Shown piece after piece: positions 14,296 to 21,379 of a stretch of 40,814 nt of DNA. The notes beneath the pieces are model-generated. The model did no database searches. It was not told the DNA's origin and saw nothing but the letters and a program-made list of their open reading frames with translations. The stretch spans positions 1-40,814 of IMG/VR virus record IMGVR_UViG_3300044996_000136; one strand, written 5' to 3'. The stretch comes from a virus. How positions within the stretch are numbered: position 1 is the stretch's first letter; the number at the start of each line of letters is the position of its first letter. Position numbers and translations under genes: made by a program.

Positions 14296-14790
14296 ATGGA
14301 TATTTTGAGTTTACTAGCAAGTTTCATAATCAATGCGCAAGACACCAGTAACATGGATAGAGATCTGGAGCGACTACAGACCATCCAGCAAAGATGGGCT
14401 GACGAGGAGCGAGAGCGTGACTTTAATGCTAGAGTGGGCCGAGTTAAAAAATTCCTTGAACAGCATCGGTCACCGCTGGCGGATGAGGCTGATGTTCTTG
14501 TTAGGGTGGCTGATCGGTTTAACCTCGATTATCGTTTACTTCCTGCTATCTCCGGAAAAGAATCTACTTTTTGCAAATACTACCGACCCGAGACTTTTAA
14601 TTGCTGGGGCTGGGGCCCTCATATCAAGTTTGATTCTTTTGAGTCTGCTATTTACCACATCGGAGAAAGTCTCTCCCAGAGATATGACACGTCATCAGTT
14701 AGAAGTATTGGATATAAGTATGCTCCTCCCACGGAGAACGACACGGAGGGCTGGATTACAACCGTTGAAAAGTTTATTAAAGAAATATGA
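14296..14790 (+). CDS. Lysozyme/transglycosylase-like peptidoglycan hydrolase
   Basis: 164 residues. A short hydrophobic start (ILSLLASFIINA) and a charged coiled coil (about 20-60) precede a lysozyme-like fold: RLLPAISGKES with the probable catalytic Glu89, a NCWGWG segment at 102-107 and YAPP at 142-145. Cys93 and Cys103 could form a disulfide. This pattern (LLPAI.GKES, then GWG, then YAPP) is one I associate with hydrolases of Patescibacteria, which hints at the host. It would cleave host peptidoglycan. A second, unrelated hydrolase (M23) lies in the late region. Confidence 0.72.
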   Translation: MDILSLLASFIINAQDTSNMDRDLERLQTIQQRWADEERERDFNARVGRVKKFLEQHRSPLADEADVLVRVADRFNLDYRLLPAISGKESTFCKYYRPETFNCWGWGPHIKFDSFESAIYHIGESLSQRYDTSSVRSIGYKYAPPTENDTEGWITTVEKFIKEI

Positions 14791-14794
14791 CTAA
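14483..14794 (+). CDS. Overprinted membrane ORF within the lysozyme gene (speculative)
   Basis: In the +1 frame relative to the lysozyme-like gene, ATG 14483 opens a 103-residue frame starting MRLMFLLGWLIGLTSIIVYF, with a second hydrophobic helix (LLIAGAGALISSLILLSLLF). Two membrane helices and a basic tail are holin-like. There is no good ribosome binding site, and chance shadow frames can look hydrophobic, so this is a weak call. Confidence 0.22.
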   Translation: MRLMFLLGWLIGLTSIIVYFLLSPEKNLLFANTTDPRLLIAGAGALISSLILLSLLFTTSEKVSPRDMTRHQLEVLDISMLLPRRTTRRAGLQPLKSLLKKYD

Positions 14795-15458
14795 AGATTC
14801 CAGACGCGCTGGTTTCTACTGGGTAGAGGATAAACCCTACGCCAGCGTAACCTCCATTCTAAAAGTGATTGACAAAAGCGAAGCCCTCTTAGGGTGGGCA
14901 GCTAGGGAAACTTACTATGCTATGGTTAAAGACCCCACTATCAGTGAAGATAAGGCAGTAAGAGCCCATCTAGAGACACGAGACGAGGCCGCAAGTAGAG
15001 GTAGTACCATTCACTCCCTCCTAGAGGTCTACAGGGCATCTGGCGAAGTCGTAAGCACGCTACCTATTTACCGGGGATATTACACCGCTTTTAAGTCCTG
15101 GGTAGAAAAGAACCAACCCAGATTCATAAAACAGGAGGAAACTTTGGTAGACCACGAGTTAAAAATAGCTGGGACTTATGATGGCTTAGCAGAAATAAAC
15201 GGGAAGATTTACTTAATTGATTTCAAAACCAATAAGGAAGGCAGGCTATTCCCCGAGGTAGAACTACAATTATCAGCCTACCTCCACATGGCAAGAAAGA
15301 CTCAAAAGATAGATGGGATACTAGCCGTAGGCCTAGCCGAAGATGGCAGATTTAATGAGCTCTACTGCATAGATAGGTTTGATGCTTTCCTCCATTGTTT
15401 TGAACTGTACAAGTGGAAAGAGAAAGATAAGTTAGAGAAAGTAGGATATGGAAAATGA
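14787..15458 (+). CDS. PD-(D/E)XK exonuclease (RecB/Cas4-type)
   Basis: 223 residues with the motif series of this family: Arg71-Gly with His76 (RGSTIH), Asp132 (GTYDG), Asp145-x-Lys147 (IDFKT) and QLSAY at 161-165. It probably acts as a 5'-3' or single-strand exonuclease in replication-linked recombination, together with the OB-fold-like protein at 16581. The start overlaps the lysozyme end (ATGA). No Cas4-type cysteines are seen, so there is no iron-sulfur cluster. Confidence 0.88.
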   Translation: MTKDSRRAGFYWVEDKPYASVTSILKVIDKSEALLGWAARETYYAMVKDPTISEDKAVRAHLETRDEAASRGSTIHSLLEVYRASGEVVSTLPIYRGYYTAFKSWVEKNQPRFIKQEETLVDHELKIAGTYDGLAEINGKIYLIDFKTNKEGRLFPEVELQLSAYLHMARKTQKIDGILAVGLAEDGRFNELYCIDRFDAFLHCFELYKWKEKDKLEKVGYGK

Positions 15459-15627
15459 ATTTTATATCAACCCAGAAAAGAAAGGGAAATGGAACCAGTG
15501 GTTAACTTTCGATCAAGCTATGCAGAGAGCTCAAGACAAGAAAAGGGGAATTAAAGTAGAGGAAAAACGCTTACCATGGATTGCCCTACTCTTAATCAAT
15601 GGCAAAAGAGAAAATAATCAAAGGTAA
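15448..15627 (+). CDS. Small hypothetical protein
   Basis: 59 residues from ATG 15448 to TAA 15625-15627, overlapping the nuclease end by 11 bases. It is basic (NPEKKGKWNQWLTFDQAMQ) with a short hydrophobic patch (LPWIALLLING). A GGAT sequence precedes the start. No family recognised. Confidence 0.55.
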   Translation: MENEFYINPEKKGKWNQWLTFDQAMQRAQDKKRGIKVEEKRLPWIALLLINGKRENNQR

Positions 15628-15781
15628 GGAGGACAGTGGCAAACACGAAGGAAAGCGAGCAGAAATAAGACGTATTGCCCAGGCGGAATTAGACTTATAT
15701 GAAAGTTACCTTACGCAAGCCAGCCACCCAAAGAATTTACGAACGGGAGATGGCCAAGATGAAAGGCGAAAAGGGCTGTAG
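15599..15781 (+). CDS. Small basic hypothetical protein
   Basis: 60 residues, very Lys/Arg/Glu-rich (GKHEGKRAEIRRIAQAELDL). It overlaps the preceding gene by 29 bases and the next by 83, with no ribosome binding site. Its composition looks like a real small phage protein, but the overlaps leave doubt. Confidence 0.4.
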   Translation: MAKEKIIKGKEDSGKHEGKRAEIRRIAQAELDLYESYLTQASHPKNLRTGDGQDERRKGL

Positions 15782-16031
15782 GCTGTGTAAGCTCCCCGTC
15801 CTAAAAAGAGTTGGGGGCTTTGTTATTGTCGCTAACGAATATCCCTACGACAGGCTTTTTAGGGTTGACCACATGCTTATTACTAAAAAGCATAAAAAGT
15901 ACTTAACTCCGGACGAGCTAGTAAAAGTAGACAGGTTAAAGAGAAGACTGGACTACGACTACGCTTTTGAAAACTTACCCAGTCAAGCAAGTATAGCAAA
16001 CCATTGGCATATTCATTTATTCCGAAGATGA
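15699..16031 (+). CDS. Histidine-triad (HIT)-like protein 1
   Basis: 110 residues. The C-terminal NHWHIHLF carries the histidine triad (His102, His104, His106) of HIT nucleotide hydrolases/transferases, and CRLC (Cys27, Cys30) near the start suggests a half zinc site as in GalT- and HIT-type proteins. VIVANEYPYDRLFRVDHMLI matches the core strand region. It may hydrolyse or transfer nucleotidyl groups; the substrate is unknown. The real start may be ATG 15750. A second copy follows with an ATGA overlap. Confidence 0.7.
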   Translation: MKVTLRKPATQRIYEREMAKMKGEKGCRLCKLPVLKRVGGFVIVANEYPYDRLFRVDHMLITKKHKKYLTPDELVKVDRLKRRLDYDYAFENLPSQASIANHWHIHLFRR

Positions 16032-16381
16032 GAACGTGGAGAACACCAGAGGGTGAAGAAAAATACACGCAAGCCAGAAAGAGCTTTAATGGCGAGTGCC
16101 GAATTTGTTTAATTCCCAAAAAGGAAGAAAGAGGCTCGTTCCTCATTGTTCCTAATGAATTTCCCTATGATGCGGTAAGCGCGGTAAATGATATGCTAGT
16201 TTTAAGGGAACACAGACCTAGATTAAGCCTAGACGAGTTAATAGAACTCGATAATTTGAAAAAACAACTTGGGGAGGAAAGGTTTTATGATTTCTTACTG
16301 GAAAATATGCCCTGTAAACAAACTATACCTGCTCATTTTCATTTGCACCTAATGAGATTAAGACCGACAGGAGGTGAATAA
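16028..16381 (+). CDS. Histidine-triad (HIT)-like protein 2 (paralog)
   Basis: 117 residues from ATG 16028, which overlaps the stop of the first copy (ATGA). It has the same plan: CRIC (Cys24, Cys27), FLIVPNEFPYDAVSAVNDML, and HFHLHL (His103, His105, His107). The two proteins clearly share ancestry but have diverged widely, so both are probably functional, perhaps as a heterodimer, since HIT proteins are dimers. Confidence 0.7.
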   Translation: MRTWRTPEGEEKYTQARKSFNGECRICLIPKKEERGSFLIVPNEFPYDAVSAVNDMLVLREHRPRLSLDELIELDNLKKQLGEERFYDFLLENMPCKQTIPAHFHLHLMRLRPTGGE

Positions 16382-16384
16382 AAA

Positions 16385-16552
16385 TTGAAACCGAAAGATA
16401 AAGAACCCAAGAGAGATCCAAGAAAAGAGGTTAAAGTTACACCCGCCTTTGAGGTCAAAGTAAATGGCGGGAGAACCGTAATTGTTCCCAGAGAGGATCA
16501 TGAGGAAACAACTGATAGAATCTGGAGAATAATAGATAGACAACGGAGATAA
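16385..16552 (+). CDS. Small hypothetical protein, TTG start
   Basis: 55 residues from TTG 16385 to TAA 16550-16552. The start is chosen because GGAGGTGA lies 8 bases upstream, as for its neighbours. The protein is charged, with a beta segment (AFEVKVNGGRTVIVP) and a basic helix at the end. No family recognised. Confidence 0.65.
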   Translation: MKPKDKEPKRDPRKEVKVTPAFEVKVNGGRTVIVPREDHEETTDRIWRIIDRQRR

Positions 16553-16580
16553 AATCAGAAATTAGAAGGGAGGTGAGAAT

Positions 16581-16898
16581 ATGAGCTGGGTAAAAGTAGG
16601 AGGAGGAGACGATGTTCCGGTTTTCGTTTTTGACTCTGTCAAGAATAAAACCCTAGAAGGAGTCTATGTGAAAACCGAAAGTAATGTCGGACGCAATCAC
16701 TCCAATATGTACTATTTCGAGGGTAAAGATGGGAAACAGATTAAAATCTGGGGAAACACTGTTTTAGACTCCAGATTTAAAAACTTGGCCCCCGGGGAAT
16801 TAGTTAAAGTGGAATACTTGGGATTAGCAAAGGGTGCGAAATCTGGGAAGAATTTCCATAACTTTGAGGTATTTCGTGACGAACCAGAAGTGGTATAA
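16581..16898 (+). CDS. OB-fold-like protein, probable ssDNA-binding protein
   Basis: 105 residues of mostly beta structure (TLEGVYVKTESNVG, then KQIKIWGNTVLDSRF, then GELVKVEYLG), a pattern I know from small phage proteins next to recombination nucleases and likely an OB fold. The acidic C-terminal end (RDEPEVV) recalls SSB tails. A strong ribosome binding site (GGGAGGTGA) precedes it. It is the last gene before the terminator. Function is inferred from fold and context. Confidence 0.65.
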   Translation: MSWVKVGGGDDVPVFVFDSVKNKTLEGVYVKTESNVGRNHSNMYYFEGKDGKQIKIWGNTVLDSRFKNLAPGELVKVEYLGLAKGAKSGKNFHNFEVFRDEPEVV

Positions 16899-16919
16899 CA
16901 AGTTTGTCCGTTAATTTTT

Positions 16920-16948
16920 AACCCCCCCACTTTAGTAGGGGGGGTTTT
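16920..16948 (+). terminator. Rho-independent terminator of the replication operon
   Basis: AACCCCCCC (16920-16928) pairs with GGGGGGGTT (16938-16946) over 9 bp around a 9-base loop, followed by T residues. It lies 22 bases after the stop of the OB-fold-like gene. Confidence 0.9.
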
Positions 16949-17137
16949 GGCAGCAACCCGCTGTTGCCTTGCCTGCAAAGGGTAATCCATTTTCGCAGGC
17001 GGGAATCAAACCCTTTAGGATAACGGGGGTACTTTTCCACCAACCTACTCCTTGACTTACGTCTTGGTTCCGTTGGGGTTCATTCGGTTCTGCCAGTTGC
17101 CGAACATAGTAGGGCTATTTACCCTTACCCTACAAGG
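16949..17137 (-). ncRNA. Gene-free region with several hairpins
   Basis: No coding frame is convincing here. Hairpins are seen at 16949-16968 (GGCAGCA/TGTTGCC), 16971-17000 (GCCTGC/GCAGGC), about 17079-17105 (TTCGG/CCGAA on the minus strand) and about 17109-17135 (GTAGGG/CCCTAC). A minus-strand GGGTTTGATTCCC at about 17001-17013 looks like a T-loop but has no matching acceptor stem. The section 17037-17052 is complementary to the replication leader. A structured minus-strand RNA is plausible. Confidence 0.35.
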
Positions 17138-17244
17138 TAGCCACTGTGAGATTCGAACTCACATCTCCCGAACTCCCCGCTTGTTGGGATACGGGCGTTT
17201 TCCCCGGTGCTACTTCAAACACTCGTCAGCAATACTAAGTGGCC
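17138..17244 (-). ncRNA. tRNA-like element (acceptor and T arm intact, rest aberrant)
   Basis: On the minus strand GGCCACT at the 5' end pairs with AGTGGCT at the 3' end (7 bp, one G-U), and between them lies a perfect T arm (GTGAG, TTCGAAT loop, CTCAC), followed by A and CC. The element is 107 bases, too long for a normal tRNA. The best anticodon-like stem (CGGG/CCCG) has a loop without U33, and no proper D arm is seen. It is either a degenerate tRNA or a tRNA mimic. Confidence 0.45.
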
Positions 17245-17559
17245 CTATTCAATGTCAAATAAATCACAAACCTTATCTCTTTCTATACTTCCATAAACTG
17301 ATTTGCACCCTGTAGCTGTAACCCTGTTTTTACAGTTTCCGCAGTTTCCGATATCCTCACTAGAGGCAACACCATACCCCGCCTCACTTTTGGTTATACG
17401 GCTATTAGTAACCTTGACGCTTTGCTTAGCGGTCATGGCTAATGCTATTTTTTTCAAGTGTTCCATATTTTCTCTACCTGTTTTTAAAAAAGCTCCTACG
17501 ATGTCTTTGTACGCGTTTCGCATATTGTACACCATTTGCCAATTAGCCCTCGTATTCAT
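17245..17559 (-). CDS. Hypothetical protein with Cys motif
   Basis: 104 residues from ATG 17559 (GGGGAT lies 6 bases upstream). The end holds CGNCKN, GCKS and VCDLF, a set of four cysteines that could bind zinc. The N-terminal half is helical (MVYNMRNAYKDIVGAFLKTG). It is the last gene of the tail/lysis operon and overlaps the preceding gene by 17 bases. Function unknown. Confidence 0.6.
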   Translation of the reverse strand: MNTRANWQMVYNMRNAYKDIVGAFLKTGRENMEHLKKIALAMTAKQSVKVTNSRITKSEAGYGVASSEDIGNCGNCKNRVTATGCKSVYGSIERDKVCDLFDIE

Positions 17560-17839
17560 CACAATCCCCATGCTTCCCACTGGAATAAACAAAGTGCCTT
17601 TTACCTTTCTTATGAACCGTAGCTGTTACCATCTCTGTGGCCCACCCCACCCTGTCCTCCGCGTCTTTTAGCTGGTTTTTACATCCAGCGCACTTACAAA
17701 CCTCCGCACGTTTTCTTTGAATTTCCAATTGTTCTAAAGCGAAATTCGCTACGGCGACATTAGCGACTCTCCCAATTTCTTGCCCCTCCTTGTCGGGGGT
17801 AAAAGTAAAAAGTTCTTTTAATGAGGTCAGGATTTTCAT
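17543..17839 (-). CDS. Hypothetical protein with CKCAGC motif
   Basis: 98 residues. A long helix (VAVANFALEQLEIQRKRAEV) leads into CKCAGCKN, and the end is acidic. It starts with an ATGA overlap to the membrane protein gene upstream. The adjacent protein also has a CxxCKN motif (CGNCKN), so the two may bind the same metal or partner. Function unknown. Confidence 0.6.
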   Translation of the reverse strand: MKILTSLKELFTFTPDKEGQEIGRVANVAVANFALEQLEIQRKRAEVCKCAGCKNQLKDAEDRVGWATEMVTATVHKKGKRHFVYSSGKHGDCDEYEG

Positions 17840-18111
17840 TTTGTTACTTTCTGTCTCCCTTCGCTTTTAACAACAAGAAACGTACCAAGCGCACCACCAA
17901 GGATTTCTGGCGCCGCGTACGCGGGATTACCGATGAATGCTGCCAGGCTGATGTAACCAAGGGCTGCGATGAGTATGGATGCCGCCGTGGCCTTAAAAGC
18001 TTCTCCTCTTGCCGCCGTTCGTACGTAGTACGCCCCCAAAGCATCCACCAAAAAGGAGGCAATAAAAACAACACCCACAAGACCCATGTCCAGTTCAGCG
18101 ATTCTCTCCAC
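17836..18111 (-). CDS. Small integral membrane protein
   Basis: 91 residues from GTG 18111, with three hydrophobic segments (GLVGVVFIASFLVDALGAYY; ASILIAALGYISLAAFIG; ILGGALGTFLVV). This type of short three-helix protein is frequent in phage tail/lysis regions. It starts just after the HNH-like gene and ends in an ATGA overlap. A competing frame at 17844-18131 overlaps it but lacks this membrane pattern. A lysis-related membrane role is likely. Confidence 0.65.
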   Translation of the reverse strand: MERIAELDMGLVGVVFIASFLVDALGAYYVRTAARGEAFKATAASILIAALGYISLAAFIGNPAYAAPEILGGALGTFLVVKSEGRQKVTK

Positions 18112-18115
18112 ATCT

Positions 18116-18649
18116 TCAAAACGGCCACCAACCGGGTTTCTTTTTATCCATTCTTTGCGTATTTCTTCTCGCTAACATGACCAATTCCCTTTCGTGAGTT
18201 GTGTCCCAATAAGGAACCCTCTCGTCTAGTTTGTCTCTTCTGTCTTTTTGCATCCGCTCAAACGCCTTTTTATCTCCTTTTCGATATTCTTCCAAATAAC
18301 TTGGCTGGTCCGGATGTGGCCCACCTTGTTTTTTACCCTCATCCCCGGTGTGTATGTTTGTACATAAAGAAACTGCAATGTCCGGCGTGTCCGGATTTAA
18401 TACCCCCACTCGTCTTTGATACATTTCCGGGTAACCGTGATGGACGTTTATTCTTTTATCCCCGTTGCAGTTGTGTTTATATGGCCACTGGCATCCACCC
18501 TTATTACCTTCAACTTTAATTCCTACTTCTTTGTCCCTCTCAATTATGGCCTTTCTTTGCTTAAGTCCAAAAGCCCAACTTGTCGCCAATAAGAAATCCG
18601 TAAAAACGGCCGCTGTTACCTTTTCAGCTAGGTTCTCATGGCTTCTCAT
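18116..18649 (-). CDS. HNH-like protein in the lysis region
   Basis: 177 residues. Residues about 53-100 contain GGCQWPYKHNC, then INVHHGYPEM, then LCTNIHTGD, which resembles the Cys/His spacing and VHH catalytic core of HNH nucleases. The N-terminal third has one hydrophobic helix (FTDFLLATSWAFGL). The end is charged. HNH proteins often assist packaging or are mobile, but this one lies among lysis genes, so the role is unclear. Confidence 0.5.
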   Translation of the reverse strand: MRSHENLAEKVTAAVFTDFLLATSWAFGLKQRKAIIERDKEVGIKVEGNKGGCQWPYKHNCNGDKRINVHHGYPEMYQRRVGVLNPDTPDIAVSLCTNIHTGDEGKKQGGPHPDQPSYLEEYRKGDKKAFERMQKDRRDKLDERVPYWDTTHERELVMLARRNTQRMDKKKPGWWPF

Positions 18650-18938
18650 TCCTAAATCTATTTATTCTTTCCCTTACCCAGTCAGTACACCACTCCTCAT
18701 CTTCTTCAATACTGCTTGGCATATTCTGTCTTAACGCTAAACACAAACCAAAGTCGGTATCCGCTAGGTGTTGCTCTAAAACTCTAATCCTAGCATTTGC
18801 CCTAGCTGCTTCCTGATAGGTCTGGTAAATAACTTCCCCAGCGATAGCGTTCCCTGCTACTACAGCAACACCCACACCAGCGACTTTGGCCGCTTTTTTC
18901 CAGTTAAGCTTCTTAACCTTTTCTAGCCACCTGTTCAT
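18636..18938 (-). CDS. Small membrane-anchored protein
   Basis: 100 residues: a basic start (RWLEKVKKLNWKKAAK), a hydrophobic segment (VAGVGVAVVAGNAIAGEVIY) and a periplasm- or cytoplasm-facing helical part with two cysteines. The layout is like a spanin or holin accessory. The start overlaps the upstream stop (ATGA). No family recognised. Confidence 0.6.
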   Translation of the reverse strand: MNRWLEKVKKLNWKKAAKVAGVGVAVVAGNAIAGEVIYQTYQEAARANARIRVLEQHLADTDFGLCLALRQNMPSSIEEDEEWCTDWVRERINRFRNEKP

Positions 18939-19168
18939 TTGATTAAAATTTTAGTATCTGTAAGTCCGTTTAGTTTTATGTACTTACTCTCGTTGATATA
19001 TTTGTCAACAAGTTTTAGGACTAAAGTTCCAATAACGGTAACTTCCGTCTGGGGAAATCCAGCTACTTTTTCTAAAGCCACCGAAACTAAAGCAGAAATG
19101 GCCCCGAAAAAAGCTACTCTGGATACCTCCTGTAAGGCTTCAACCGCCGCTTTTCTATCAAACTTCAT
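18935..19168 (-). CDS. Putative holin
   Basis: 77 residues from ATG 19168, which has GGGAGGTGA 7 bases upstream; the longer frame from GTG 19180 would begin inside that site. It has a hydrophobic helix (VAFFGAISALVSVALEKV) and a second moderately hydrophobic segment (VTVIGTLVLKLVDKYI), followed by a charged end. The pattern VIGTLVL..VDKYI.E is seen in small phage holin-like proteins. It lies directly downstream of the M23 peptidase, where a holin is expected. Confidence 0.65.
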   Translation of the reverse strand: MKFDRKAAVEALQEVSRVAFFGAISALVSVALEKVAGFPQTEVTVIGTLVLKLVDKYINESKYIKLNGLTDTKILIK

Positions 19169-19176
19169 TTTGCATC

Positions 19177-20136
19177 TCACCTCCCATAAAACCTAATCAC
19201 CCCAATTAGAAGGTTAATCTCCCAATCGGGAAGCTGGTTAAGTTTCAATTGTTCCTTATATTTCTTCTCTAATTCATTGTAGGCGGTAGTCTGGTGGTTA
19301 AGAGTGTTTTTAACGATAGTTAATTCATCGGTGGCAGTAGATAGCCTCTCCTGTAACTCAGAGGCCTTCTGGGTGGCTTCTACGGTCTCAGATTTAGCGC
19401 TAGCCAGCTCTTTGGTTAATTTCTCTACAGACTCGGCGTGACTAAAGTCTTCATTAATTGCTTTTACTATTTCCCCTTCACTTTTAGTGCAGTTGAGAAG
19501 TGCAGCTAATTCCTGCAAAAACTCATCGTTATGTTTAAGTTGGGCGTTGACTGCATCTAGCTGGATACCAATATCATGGACTTGTTTATTCAGTTCGGCA
19601 ATCTTATCGTTAAGCTTGTCTACTGATGCATACCCAGCAGTTGAAAATTTATCGTACTCCGTGGCTTTTTTAACCAACTCCTCAAAGGTTTTTTTATTGA
19701 CAGGGATTGTGTCATCATTAGGCTCCGTTATCAAAGAGGTCTGATCAATATACCCAGCGTATCCGTTGTTTCTATCTCTAGGAATAGGGAAAACCCCCCA
19801 GTGAAGATGCGGTCCAGTAGAAAAGCCCGTATTGCCCGATAACCCGACCTGTTGCCCCTCGGTAACCTCTTGACCAATTTCCACATCTACCCTGGAGAGA
19901 TGGGCAGTAAGTGACCCCCATTTATCCGATTCAATTTTAACGTATTTGCCATACCCAACATCACCAGATTTAACGGCCTCAATGACTCTACCAGAAATAG
20001 AAGCTAAAATAGGAGTACCAGAGGGAGTAGCCATATCGATTCCATTATGTCCGGCCATCCCAAATTGTTTGTAGATATCGGGATTTAATCCGAAACCTTG
20101 TGTTAAGGGAAAATTTCCCTTGAATGGTTTAATCAT
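19177..20136 (-). CDS. M23-family zinc metallopeptidase (endolysin)
   Basis: 319 residues. The N-terminal half is an M23 (LytM/lysostaphin-like) domain with all zinc ligands: His30 and Asp34 (HNGID), His79 (AHL), and His110/His112 (GPHLHWG). It cuts peptide cross-links in peptidoglycan. Residues about 160-300 form a long coiled coil. There is no signal peptide, so release through a holin is expected; a holin-like gene follows directly. A tail-associated hydrolase is the alternative. Confidence 0.9.
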   Translation of the reverse strand: MIKPFKGNFPLTQGFGLNPDIYKQFGMAGHNGIDMATPSGTPILASISGRVIEAVKSGDVGYGKYVKIESDKWGSLTAHLSRVDVEIGQEVTEGQQVGLSGNTGFSTGPHLHWGVFPIPRDRNNGYAGYIDQTSLITEPNDDTIPVNKKTFEELVKKATEYDKFSTAGYASVDKLNDKIAELNKQVHDIGIQLDAVNAQLKHNDEFLQELAALLNCTKSEGEIVKAINEDFSHAESVEKLTKELASAKSETVEATQKASELQERLSTATDELTIVKNTLNHQTTAYNELEKKYKEQLKLNQLPDWEINLLIGVIRFYGR

Positions 20137-20137
20137 A

Positions 20138-20395
20138 TTATTGCGACCATCCTCTTACAAGGCGATCATAAATATAATTTCCAATAGCATTGATTATAAC
20201 AAAGACAATCGTTGATACAACCGCCAACTTACCCATAATATTAGCTTGCCAGTTTTCAGCAACGGATAGCCTTCTTTCGAGGGTGCTTGTTTTTTTTTCG
20301 AACACGTCGTTAACCCTGTCAAAATTGGTATTCATCTCCTTGCGGAGATTTTCAATAGCGTCTATTAAATCTCGATAAGATACCGCGTTTGCCAT
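20138..20395 (-). CDS. Coiled-coil membrane protein (XhlA-like)
   Basis: 85 residues from ATG 20395. A helical coiled-coil start (LIDAIENLRKEMNTNFDRVN) is followed by one C-terminal membrane helix (GKLAVVSTIVFVIINAIGNY). This is the plan of XhlA/hemolysin-type phage proteins that help holins. It is coupled to the tail gene upstream (one-base gap) and lies next to the endolysin gene. Confidence 0.65.
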   Translation of the reverse strand: MANAVSYRDLIDAIENLRKEMNTNFDRVNDVFEKKTSTLERRLSVAENWQANIMGKLAVVSTIVFVIINAIGNYIYDRLVRGWSQ

Positions 20396-20396
20396 A

Positions 20397-21377
20397 TTAA
20401 GTAAAAAGTAAAAATGAACCCCCAGCAGCTGGTGCATAAGTTACCACCAGTTTCGGCTTGTTAGACCCGTTATCAGCAAATTTAACTGCAATCTTGTTGT
20501 CACCCGTTGGAGCAGAATTATTATAATCACGAGAGTTGAGAGAACCGATAGCTGTTATACCAGTTTTACTCACCCCAGCTATTCCTGTAGCATTCAAGGT
20601 AATATCAGCATAGGTAGCGTCAGTCATGCTTGCTAAGGTTACAGACCCCCAAGAAGTTCCATAGTTGGAAATATTGAAGTCGCCAACAGCCAAATTATTA
20701 TTAGCAGCCAGCGTAACCGGGGTAATTACAAAACTTGTGGTGTCGGCGTCACTGTAGGTATATCCCCTATCAGCATAAACGCTAAAAACCGCACTACTTA
20801 TTACATCGGTGTCTGGAATTGAGGAAGTATCAAAAGTAAAAGCTCCCCGGTAAATAGAATAATTCGTGCCGGAATAGTAAGTCCGGCAGGGAATTTGTAT
20901 TGCTTCATTAGCTACAGCTGCCCCCGCACTAGCGGTTGACCTACTAGCAGCCCAGGTAGTGCTGCCGGGGTCAATGTTAAGCCTTCCATCTACGGTTGTT
21001 GATCCTGAACCTGTATCTGGGTAAGCTGTTAAAGTAGCAAAACTGGCCCAGGGGTGAGATAAAAGGCGTTCCGGTTTAAAACGGATTTCTTTTTGAACGT
21101 CACTTAAAAAACCAGCACAATCAGCTAGGTTCAAACTTTCCAGCATTAAAGCAAATTTACGCATGTAGGGGTCTTTAGAGAAAAAGGTAGCTTGAATTAT
21201 TGGCCTTCCGTTCTGGAAGTCTTTTATTAAATGGAAACCACTTGGAGTAACCTTAATAACCCTGTCTTCTTTATCTATCTTCCCCCCGAATTCATCCTGT
21301 AGCCATTCTTTTCCGAATCTAGTATTACAAAAGGCTAGGATCTCCTTTTGATAAGTAGTAAAAAGTGGTCGGATCAT
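20397..21377 (-). CDS. Tail protein with a DNRLRE-like beta-sandwich domain
   Basis: 326 residues. The first 110 are a separate alpha/beta domain with no known family. Residues about 120-320 form a beta-rich domain: YRGAFTFDTSSIPDTDVISS, then SAVFSVYADRGY, ending KPKLVVTYAP, the plan of DNRLRE-type carbohydrate-binding domains. A role in binding the host surface is likely. It follows the tail fibre gene. Confidence 0.7.
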   Translation of the reverse strand: MIRPLFTTYQKEILAFCNTRFGKEWLQDEFGGKIDKEDRVIKVTPSGFHLIKDFQNGRPIIQATFFSKDPYMRKFALMLESLNLADCAGFLSDVQKEIRFKPERLLSHPWASFATLTAYPDTGSGSTTVDGRLNIDPGSTTWAASRSTASAGAAVANEAIQIPCRTYYSGTNYSIYRGAFTFDTSSIPDTDVISSAVFSVYADRGYTYSDADTTSFVITPVTLAANNNLAVGDFNISNYGTSWGSVTLASMTDATYADITLNATGIAGVSKTGITAIGSLNSRDYNNSAPTGDNKIAVKFADNGSNKPKLVVTYAPAAGGSFLLFT

Positions 21378-21379
21378 AT

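Noticed and set aside
16980-17030. Second tRNA based on a GGGTTTGATTCCC T-loop on the minus strand
   Set aside because: No acceptor stem partner was found upstream and the T stem has only three good pairs.
17138-17244. Calling a functional tRNA gene
   Set aside because: No valid D arm, no U33 in the best anticodon loop and 107 bases of length. Only a tRNA-like element is supported.
17844-18131. Minus-strand frame of 95 residues overlapping the small membrane protein gene
   Set aside because: The other frame (17836-18111) has a clear three-helix membrane pattern and better couplings with its neighbours; this one is Arg-rich with no pattern.
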